A stretch of 48,559 nucleotides of DNA from NCBI GenBank assembly GCA_002747255.1, contig PDUC01000050.1:1-48559 (forward strand). Reading direction: 5' to 3'. The DNA comes from Acidobacteriota bacterium (GTDB lineage: Bacteria > Acidobacteriota > Holophagae > Acanthopleuribacterales > Acanthopleuribacteraceae). Made by a program: the position numbers and the translations under genes. Positions 41,961 through 48,559 of this stretch are shown in pieces. Position 1 is the first letter of the stretch, and every line of letters begins with the position of its first letter. The notes beneath the pieces were generated by a model. The model was given only the letters and a program-made list of their open reading frames with translations. It was not told the origin of the DNA and did not search any database.

Positions 41961-42447
41961 GTGTTTATCTCCACAGATTTAATACTTCTCAAGGCTATTG
42001 ATCCTGAAACACAGGTTTCTGCGTTATTCGTGTTCACCTTCTTGCGCTGACATATGTTACCTGCCAGGACAAGCGGACTCATTCCAAACAGTTTCAGTTG
42101 AGGCATGGATTCACAGCCTGCAACTAAAAGTGAAACGGCTCTAATCATAGCATAAGAGTGTTTTAGGAGAACAACGGACTTTGAGTGTTTTCCAGTGATC
42201 ACTGATATTGCTTTTACAGGTTACGATTGACGGAAGAATGGCCTTTTAATACGACTGTTCTTTTGTGTTTGATGTGCTGTTGCACTGAGACAGTTGACCG
42301 GGTTTGTTCAACTTCTGCGGCCGCTTGTATTCCTGTTTAAATGGGAATGGATGGGTATTTCTCCTTGACGGAGAATCGATAAAAAAGGAATATAGACTTG
42401 CGGTAACATTCAATAAAAACAAGAGCGGTACAAATAAGAGGTATATT
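41961..42447. other. Intergenic region between divergent acyltransferase and sirtuin genes
   Basis: No gene is supported. The reading frame of the sirtuin is open upstream to 42304, but the better start is 42448. No hairpins were noted. Confidence 0.5.
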
Positions 42448-43203
42448 TTGAAGAATGAAGAGAGCGTGATTCAAATTGCAAAGACATTAAGGCAATCTAA
42501 AAGAGTTCTGTTTATAACAGGAGCAGGCATTTCAGCCGAGTCCGGGATTCCCACTTACAGAGGCGTGGGCGGTTTGTATGAACACGGTAAAACAGAGGAG
42601 GGGTTGTCCATTGAAACTATCCTTTCGGGTCATGTGTTCCAAAGTAAACCGAAACTGACTTGGAAATACCTGTTCCAAATTGAAAAAGCCTGTCGCGGGG
42701 CAAAACCCAATCGAGCTCATGAATTGATCGCAGAATGGCAGGATCGATATCAAATATGGGTTCTGACCCAGAATGTAGATGGCCTCCATCGGAAAGCCGG
42801 CAGCAGGAATATCATTGAAATTCACGGTTCTTTTCATACCCTGCTTTGCACAGACTGTGACTGGCGAAGAGAGGTATCTGACTACCGAACATATTCCGAC
42901 TTGCCTCTATGTCCGGCATGTGGTCACGTTATTCGGCCAGATATCGTGCTCTTTGGTGAAATGCTCGCTCTTAACAATCTCTCCATGCTTCAGCAACAGT
43001 TGAGTTTAGGTTTTGACATGGTCTTTTCCATTGGAACTTCCAGTTTATTTCCCTATATCACACAACCCGTTCAATTGGCCAGACAGCAAGGGATTCCCAC
43101 TGTTGAAATCAACCCCCGGGAAACGGATCTGTCTCGGGTCTTTACCCATAAGTTGAGATGCTCCGCTGTGGAGGCTTTGACCGACATTCACAAAAAACTC
43201 TAA
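42448..43203 (+). CDS. NAD-dependent protein deacylase, Sir2 family
   Basis: A 251-residue sirtuin using NAD to remove acyl groups from lysine. Visible motifs are ITGAGISAESGIPTYRG, TQNVDGLHRKAG, IEIHGSF with the catalytic His, two CxxC pairs (CTDC, CPAC) for zinc, RPDIVLFGE and GTSSLFPY. The 'YxxR' signature of SIRT5/CobB-type desuccinylases was not seen, so deacetylase activity is the simpler guess. TTG 42448, six bases from AAGAGG, gives the usual length; an upstream start would add a 48-residue extension not typical of the family. Confidence 0.88.
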   Translation: MKNEESVIQIAKTLRQSKRVLFITGAGISAESGIPTYRGVGGLYEHGKTEEGLSIETILSGHVFQSKPKLTWKYLFQIEKACRGAKPNRAHELIAEWQDRYQIWVLTQNVDGLHRKAGSRNIIEIHGSFHTLLCTDCDWRREVSDYRTYSDLPLCPACGHVIRPDIVLFGEMLALNNLSMLQQQLSLGFDMVFSIGTSSLFPYITQPVQLARQQGIPTVEINPRETDLSRVFTHKLRCSAVEALTDIHKKL

Positions 43204-43339
43204 GCTGCTGAAATCACAAGTCCTTGTGCATTTATAGCAAGAGAAGGCTTTCTCGACTCTGCAAATGGTTTTTCCCTTGTCTGATCCACGGTTTAAAGCG
43301 TGAATGGCAGGGTGCCGCGAAGAACTCAAACGTGTCTTT

Positions 43340-43363
43340 GTATTAAGTTTTTAAGCTTAATAC
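43340..43363. repeat. Eight-base inverted repeat between sirtuin and trpB
   Basis: GTATTAAG and CTTAATAC arms are perfect and enclose an eight-base loop, TTTTTAAG. It lies 137 bases after the sirtuin stop and 87 before trpB. It could be a terminator, an operator or a regulatory hairpin of the trpB leader; the tail is not a clean T tract. Confidence 0.4.
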
Positions 43364-43449
43364 TTTAGATTAGAGCTACATAATGAGTGAAAAATAGTGG
43401 ATAATGTGCTTTGACAAATTATAGATCACTTACTATGGAGCGTAAAACA

Positions 43450-44655
43450 ATGAAGAATTACCTGAAAAAGCACCCCGATAAAAATGGCTATTTTGGCAAG
43501 TACGGCGGTGCTTTTCTGCCACCTGAACTAGTTGAACAATTTAAAAAGATTGAAGAAGCGTACATGACCATTAGCAAGTCGCACAACTTCATCTCTGAGC
43601 TGAGAAATATCCGAAAGCATTATCAGGGTCGTCCAACTCCCATTTACTTCGCACAGAGATTGTCCGAACAAACAGGAACCAGTCGCATTTACTTTAAAAG
43701 AGAAGACCTGAATCACATGGGAGCTCATAAGCTGAATCACACCATGGGTGAGGCCCTTTTGGCCAAGTACATGGGAAAAAAGAAGTTAATTGCAGAGACC
43801 GGTGCGGGGCAGCACGGCGTTGCGGTGGCTACGGCAGCGGCTCACTTTGGTTTAGAGGCCGAAATTCACATGGGCGAAGTAGACATTGCCAAGGAACACC
43901 CCAATGTGGTCAGGATGAAATTGCTCGGAGCCAAGGTCGTTCCCGTCACTTTTGGAGCCAGGACGCTCAAGGAGGCGGTTGATTCGGCTTTTCAAGCTTA
44001 TTTAAAGAACCCCGAAGAGATGCTCTTTGCCATTGGCTCGGTTGTCGGGCCTCATCCTTTTCCCATGCTGGTTCGCGATTTCCAACACGTGGTCGGCGTG
44101 GAAGCACGCGAACAGTTCCTGGAAATGACAGGTGAACTTCCCGACAATCTGGTGGCGTGTGTCGGTGGCGGCAGTAACGCCATGGGGCTTTTTTCCGGTT
44201 TCCTGGAAGACGACTGCAAAATTTTCGGTGTGGAGCCATCCGGGCGTTCGCTCAAGCCCGGTGACCACGCCGCGACGATGACCGTTGGTAAAGAGGGAAT
44301 TATTCACGGTTTCAACACGTACCTCATTCAAGATGAGAAGGGAGAACCCGCGGACGTTTATTCCGTTGCCAGCGGGCTCGACTATCCGGGAGTGGGTCCG
44401 GAACACGCTTTCCTGAAAGATCAGGGTCGGGTCACTTATGTTACCGCTTCCGATCAGGAATGCCTGAACGCATTTTATACCATGAGTCGGGTTGAAGGCA
44501 TTATTCCCGCTCTGGAAACAGCCCATGCGATTGCCTATGCCGTTAAACTGGCAAAAGAAACCAAGTACGAATCCATCCTGGTGAATTTAAGCGGTCGGGG
44601 TGACAAGGATATCGACTTTGTGGTCGATCAATACGGTTATGGAGACGATCTGTAA
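43450..44655 (+). CDS. trpB: Tryptophan synthase beta chain, stand-alone
   Basis: A PLP enzyme joining indole and serine to make tryptophan. The 401-residue protein has the PLP lysine K94 in [18 protein letters not shown], the catalytic acid E116 in [13 protein letters not shown], the phosphate-binding [10 protein letters not shown] and the C-terminal [10 protein letters not shown]. The usual 'GAHKINN' is GAHKLNH here. No trpA or other trp gene is adjacent, so it may salvage indole. ATG 43450 is chosen; GGAG lies nine bases upstream. A TTGACA/TATGGA pair with 17-base spacing at 43411-43439 would give a near-leaderless transcript. Confidence 0.92.
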   Translation: MKNYLKKHPDKNGYFGKYGGAFLPPELVEQFKKIEEAYMTISKSHNFISELRNIRKHYQGRPTPIYFAQRLSEQTGTSRIYFKREDLNHMGAHKLNHTMGEALLAKYMGKKKLIAETGAGQHGVAVATAAAHFGLEAEIHMGEVDIAKEHPNVVRMKLLGAKVVPVTFGARTLKEAVDSAFQAYLKNPEEMLFAIGSVVGPHPFPMLVRDFQHVVGVEAREQFLEMTGELPDNLVACVGGGSNAMGLFSGFLEDDCKIFGVEPSGRSLKPGDHAATMTVGKEGIIHGFNTYLIQDEKGEPADVYSVASGLDYPGVGPEHAFLKDQGRVTYVTASDQECLNAFYTMSRVEGIIPALETAHAIAYAVKLAKETKYESILVNLSGRGDKDIDFVVDQYGYGDDL

Positions 44656-45048
44656 GTTCTTTTATATCGCCGTTGAGACGATAAAAGTGTGCCTGAGCCC
44701 GAAAAAGGCAATGGTATCATAGCGGTTCAACGGCGTCTTTGCCGCGCTTTCCTTGTATTCACAGCATTCCTCTGAAAAGGCAATGACTGTGGTACGTATC
44801 CCGAGAGCAGCCACCCGCCAGTCTGGGTGTTTTAGGCAAACATAAGCGCACCCATCACGCTTCCTTTGTGATGGTTCTTGTGGACGGTTCGGGTTCAAAT
44901 AGTCTCCCTTTTGCGAGAAAATATGGAATATGCGATTAGGTATTGAGTCAATCTCCAAACTGGTTTATGGTTTGGACACCGGGTGTATGCGCTATTTCAA
45001 CAACTCAATGCATCACCACGTCAAAACCCCCAAACGGAGCGTTCCTCA
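44656..45048. other. Intergenic region between trpB and the sortilin-like gene
   Basis: No gene is supported. A 98-codon minus-strand frame (44662-44958) starts with TTG, has no motif and was rejected. No convincing terminator was found. Confidence 0.5.
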
Positions 45049-48000
45049 ATGAAGCCAATCAGCCTCTTAACAATTTGTTTGTTTTTCTCTTTCCATTCAC
45101 CTGTTGTCCTTGCAAAAAAGAAGTCCGATCTTGCGGAGCCTTCCGTTTTCAAGGATGTGTCTCTCAGCGGACTCAAGTTTCGATCAATTGGCCCTGCTGT
45201 AACAGGTGGTCGCATTGCGGCAATTGCCGTCAATCCCAACGATTCAAGCACGTATTACATAGGTTCCGGGCACGGAAATCTGTGGAAAACAGTCAACAGC
45301 GGAACCACGTTTTCGCCTGTCTTTGACAATCAGAAAGCCTACGCCATTGGAGCTATTGCCATTGACCCTTCCAATCCCAATGTCGTCTGGGTTGGAACAG
45401 GAGAAAATAACTGCCAAAACAACGTGGGCTACGGTGACGGTGTTTACCGCAGCCAGGACGGCGGCAAGACCTGGAAGAACATGGGGCTGAAGGAGTCCGA
45501 GCACATTGGCGGCATTGTCATTCATCCGCAAAATTCCAATGTCGTTTTTGTGGCGGCCTATGGCTCGCAGAGAGCATCGGGCGGTGAACGCGGGATTTAC
45601 AAAACAATTGATGGCGGTAAGACCTGGAAACGCGTCCTGCATGTCAGCGACCACACGGGTTTCTTCCAAATTCACATGGACCCTAGAAATCCGGATATTT
45701 TGTACGGATCGGCCAATCAGCGCATGCGAAAACACTACACCAACATCTGGGGCGGTCCGGAGAGCGGTATCTATCGCACCACGGACGGCGGCGCCAACTG
45801 GGAAAAACTGAAGAACGGCTTACCTGAAGGTGATATGGGCCGAATCGGGATGGCGATTTCACCCGCTAACCCGGACATTGTCTATGCCATTATCCACGCA
45901 TCGTCCAAGAGCAAGGGCTTTTACAAAAGTACCGACAGGGGCATGAGCTGGACGAAGCAGTCCGATTATATTTCATCTTATCCTTTTTACTTTCAGCAAA
46001 TTGTAGCGGATCCCATTAATCCCGACCGCGTTTACAGCATGGACGTCTTCATGCAGGTCACAGAAGACGGCGGTAAGACCTGGAAGCGCGCGGGCAGTAA
46101 GCACAAACACGTGGATGATCACTGTATGTGGATCGATCCCGCTAACAACAATCACCTGATCGCAGGGTGTGATGGCGGCTTGTATGAATCTTATGATCGC
46201 GCCAAAAACTGGATTTTCAAATCCAACATTCCCATCACCGAAATCTACAAAGTCACCACCGATAATGCCAAACCCTTTTACCATGTTTACATTGGAACAC
46301 AGGACAATAACAGCTTGACGGGGCCATCGCGAACGCTGAACTCCAGTGGCATTACCAATCAGGATTGGATTTTTACCAATTCCGGAGATGGATTTGAGAC
46401 CCAGGTGGACTGGAAGGATCCCAACATCATCTACGCTCAATCTCAATTTGGCGGGCTGGCTCGATACGATAAGCGCAGCGGAGAAAATCTCTTCATTAAA
46501 CCCCAGGATTTTGCCGATTCGGCCTATCGCTTTGATTGGGATGCCGCTCTTTTAATTTCCCGTCACGATCACAAAACGCTTTACTTTGGCGGTAACAAAG
46601 TTCTCAAAACAACTGACCGGGGATCCACCTGGCAGGAAATAAGCCCCGATCTTACCCGCGGCGTACCTTTGGAATTAGAAGCGCTGATGGGGCAGAGCTG
46701 GAGTATCGATCAACTGGTCAGCAAGGGTTCCACCGCCAACGTGGTTACCATCGCGGAATCACCCATCAATGCAAACAGACTCTTTGCCGGTTCAGGAGAC
46801 GGACTCATTCACTACACAACTGATGGCGGTCAGACATGGCAGAAGTCGTCTGTGCCAGGACTGCCGGAATACGCCAGAGTGCATCATATTATCGCTTCCA
46901 ATTTCGATGAAAACACAGCCTATGCCGCTTGTCACGATATGAACGGCGGTGATTACCGGCCCTATCTCTATAAAACCACCGATGGCGGTCAATCATGGGT
47001 CAAAATGAATGGCAATTTGCCAAAGAGGGGCAGCACTTACACCATCGCTGAAGATCATGTGAACAGAAATCTGCTCTTCGTCGGCACCCAGTTTGGTGTT
47101 TTCTTCACTGTCGATGGGGGCGGGGATTGGATACAGCTGAAAAGCGGCATCCCCGCACACTGTGTGATGGATATCGATATTCAAAGGGAAGAAAATGACC
47201 TGGTGGTCTCTACCTTTGGCAGGGGCGTGTATATTCTCGACGATTACACGCCATTGCGTTTCTTGAACAAAGAGTTGATCGATAAGGAAGCCGCTCTTTT
47301 CCCAGTCAAAACGGCGAAGATGTACGTTGAAGCCAATTCACTGGGTTACAGAGGTGTGGGCTCCATGGGAGCGGGCTTCTTTTCAGCGCCCAACCCGAAA
47401 GTGGGCACCGTTTTCACCTACTACCTCAAGGATGCTTTCAAAACCCTGAAAGAACAGCGCAGAGAAAAGGAAAAAGAACTACAAAAAGAAGGTAAGTCGG
47501 TTAAACATCCGAGCTATGAAACCCTGTTGGCTGAAGAGCAGGAACCCGCATCCTACTTGCTTTTTACAATTTCCGACGAGAAAGGCCAGGTCGTCAGGAA
47601 ACTGAAACAAAGTGCAAAGAAAGGGGTTAATCGACTTGTCTGGGATTTCAGAACCGATCCCGCCTCTCCGGTTTCACTGAAAGCACCCGATACTTCGATT
47701 CCCTGGAATGAGCCCGACCAAGGCTACATGGTTGTACCCGGAACTTATACGGTTTCACTTTCCAAATTTGAACACGGTGTTTTTGTGGATTTAGTCTCTC
47801 CGGTTTCCTTCCAATGTGAGCCGCTCAATGTTTCGACACTTCCGGCCAAAGACAAGGCCGCCCTGGACGCATTCAACCAAAAAGTTGCCGAGCTTGCCAG
47901 AGTGGTACAAGGCGCGGACAGTTTCAGAGCAAGCCTGGAGGAAAAGATGGCTTATCTGAAAAAAGCCTCGCTCACCACACCCGGGATTGCCAATCAGATC

Positions 48001-48321
48001 ATGACAGACATATCAGCTGTAGAAGCCGATCTGAAACAATTGAACAGAGACATCAACGGTGATGTCCTTCGCGTTAGGTTCGAAGGTGCAAGCCCCACTT
48101 CTGTCAGTGAGCGAATGGCCTTGATAACCTGGACACTTTGGAATACAACCGCTGCTCCAACAACCACTTTCATCAAGTCTTATGATGTTGCGGCCAGTCA
48201 AGTTCAGGAAATCCTCATTTCTTTGAAAACCATTGAAGCAAGAGTTCTTCAGATAGAGGAGAAACTCGAAAAAGCAGGAGCACCATACACGCCTGACCGC
48301 TTCCCGAGTTGGAAACAATGA
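45049..48321 (+). CDS. Large secreted sortilin/Vps10-like BNR-repeat protein
   Basis: A 1090-residue exported protein. The signal peptide is MKPISLLTICLFFSFHSPVVLA. The body (about 25-740) carries many BNR/Asp-box motifs of the type S-x-DGGKTW (SQDGGKTWKN, TIDGGKTWKR, TTDGGANWEK, STDRGMSWTK, TEDGGKTWKR, TTDGGQSWVK). These match the sortilin/Vps10-like propellers in proteins widely annotated as 'glycosyl hydrolase' or WD40/YVTN/BNR. FRSIGPAVTGGRIAAIAVNP at the start of the mature part is a family hallmark. After residue 740 come a FixG/CarboxypepD-like beta-sandwich and a helical end. Such proteins are common in Bacteroidetes and Acidobacteria, with unknown substrate. The start at 45049 is set by the signal peptide and GGAG site. 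A terminator follows. Confidence 0.9.
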   Translation: MKPISLLTICLFFSFHSPVVLAKKKSDLAEPSVFKDVSLSGLKFRSIGPAVTGGRIAAIAVNPNDSSTYYIGSGHGNLWKTVNSGTTFSPVFDNQKAYAIGAIAIDPSNPNVVWVGTGENNCQNNVGYGDGVYRSQDGGKTWKNMGLKESEHIGGIVIHPQNSNVVFVAAYGSQRASGGERGIYKTIDGGKTWKRVLHVSDHTGFFQIHMDPRNPDILYGSANQRMRKHYTNIWGGPESGIYRTTDGGANWEKLKNGLPEGDMGRIGMAISPANPDIVYAIIHASSKSKGFYKSTDRGMSWTKQSDYISSYPFYFQQIVADPINPDRVYSMDVFMQVTEDGGKTWKRAGSKHKHVDDHCMWIDPANNNHLIAGCDGGLYESYDRAKNWIFKSNIPITEIYKVTTDNAKPFYHVYIGTQDNNSLTGPSRTLNSSGITNQDWIFTNSGDGFETQVDWKDPNIIYAQSQFGGLARYDKRSGENLFIKPQDFADSAYRFDWDAALLISRHDHKTLYFGGNKVLKTTDRGSTWQEISPDLTRGVPLELEALMGQSWSIDQLVSKGSTANVVTIAESPINANRLFAGSGDGLIHYTTDGGQTWQKSSVPGLPEYARVHHIIASNFDENTAYAACHDMNGGDYRPYLYKTTDGGQSWVKMNGNLPKRGSTYTIAEDHVNRNLLFVGTQFGVFFTVDGGGDWIQLKSGIPAHCVMDIDIQREENDLVVSTFGRGVYILDDYTPLRFLNKELIDKEAALFPVKTAKMYVEANSLGYRGVGSMGAGFFSAPNPKVGTVFTYYLKDAFKTLKEQRREKEKELQKEGKSVKHPSYETLLAEEQEPASYLLFTISDEKGQVVRKLKQSAKKGVNRLVWDFRTDPASPVSLKAPDTSIPWNEPDQGYMVVPGTYTVSLSKFEHGVFVDLVSPVSFQCEPLNVSTLPAKDKAALDAFNQKVAELARVVQGADSFRASLEEKMAYLKKASLTTPGIANQIMTDISAVEADLKQLNRDINGDVLRVRFEGASPTSVSERMALITWTLWNTTAAPTTTFIKSYDVAASQVQEILISLKTIEARVLQIEEKLEKAGAPYTPDRFPSWKQ

Positions 48322-48352
48322 GGAGATAGTCAGGCTTTTCAAATCACCCAGC

Positions 48353-48395
48353 AGCCCTTGCCTTGTTGTTTCTCAATAAGGCAAGGGCTTGTGTG
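48353..48395 (+). terminator. Hairpin after the sortilin-like gene
   Basis: AGCCCTTGCCTT and AAGGCAAGGGCT form a perfect 12-base stem around a 13-base loop, 32 bases after the stop. The tail is T/G mixed, so the strength is uncertain. Confidence 0.65.
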
Positions 48396-48460
48396 TTTCA
48401 ACAGGAAGAGCGGGTTTTATAAACGGTTAAAAAGCTTCTCTGTCAACTTGCCTGCCTTTG

Positions 48461-48474
48461 AACGGATCTTCCGG
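48461..48474 (+). repeat. Third copy of the AACGGATCTTCCGG repeat
   Basis: An exact match to the 14-base core at 370-383 and to the reverse of 649-662. With the copy at 649-662 it shares two further bases. It lies in the non-coding end of the window. Confidence 0.55.
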
Positions 48475-48559
48475 AAAATTGTTATGAAAAATAAGAAATA
48501 ATTGGCCTAAAATCAATTATTTACGGATTTTATTCAGCTTTTTCTTAGTGTGTACATTG

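Noticed and set aside
199-42312. A 16-base match (ACCGGGTTTGTTCAAC) at 199-214 and 42297-42312
   Set aside because: A single shared 16-mer in a 48-kb window is close to chance expectation (about 0.5 pairs), and the flanks do not match.
44662-44958. Minus-strand 98-codon frame between trpB and the sortilin-like gene
   Set aside because: It begins with TTG, has no ribosome binding site and shows no known motif.
1-48559. tRNA, rRNA or CRISPR features
   Set aside because: No cloverleaf-like sequence, conserved rRNA stretch or regularly spaced repeat array was seen in the intergenic regions.

Overview
The window is a chromosomal stretch of a Gram-negative bacterium with moderate GC. Several protein styles (secreted proteins with a repeated 'PHL/PHF' beta-domain, BNR/sortilin propellers, a GldF-GldG fusion, an ATP synthase c subunit with a signal peptide) fit Acidobacteriota of the Holophagae/Acanthopleuribacter type or a deep deltaproteobacterium-like lineage. 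That placement is inference from gene style; there is no rRNA to settle it. About 41 protein genes are supported. I saw no tRNA, rRNA, CRISPR array, prophage or intact insertion sequence.

Layout. 1-5.3 kb: an AT-rich gene-poor start with a short inverted repeat, galE, a two-gene operon of unknown secreted proteins, and a zinc-ribbon protein. 5.4-9.2 kb: an RNase E/G gene overlapping a split ATP synthase operon (atpZ, atpI-like, atpB, atpE) that ends in a terminator; the c subunit carries most of the Na+-binding signature. 9.3-12.3 kb: the most unusual region, with a divergent RelA/SpoT-like protein, a STAS protein lacking the usual phosphorylated serine, and a 431-residue protein with ten copies of the FliM/FliY N-terminal 'xxQxEIDALL' peptide (the CheY-P docking motif) before an unrecognised C-terminal domain. 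12.6-15.4 kb: oxyR and ahpF with a near-consensus OxyR site between them. 15.4-19.8 kb (minus strand): rsmB, an ABC ATPase and a fused GldF-GldG subunit.

20-30 kb: class II aldolase, a secreted protein, a dockerin-tailed propeller, a long acyl-CoA dehydrogenase, a PilZ protein, tryptophanase, and a tandem YbjQ-YbjQ-PrsW operon. 30-36.6 kb: a small membrane protein, MATE transporter, hotdog thioesterase, HtpX, a second PHL-type secreted protein, then a compact divergent switch: an S24/LexA-like repressor facing a 55-residue membrane peptide, with sigma70-like promoters on both strands and a palindrome inside one of them. 36.7-48.5 kb: an outer-membrane-type secreted protein, a propeller protein, ybeY, proline dehydrogenase, a PlsC-like acyltransferase, a sirtuin, a stand-alone trpB and a 1090-residue sortilin/BNR protein.

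The coherent modules are: energy coupling (atp genes), peroxide defence (oxyR/ahpF), tryptophan/indole metabolism (tnaA and lone trpB, not adjacent), membrane proteostasis (PrsW-like, HtpX), and putative signalling (RelA-like, STAS, EIDALL array, PilZ). Most start sites were chosen by Shine-Dalgarno spacing, so several genes are shorter than the longest possible reading frame.
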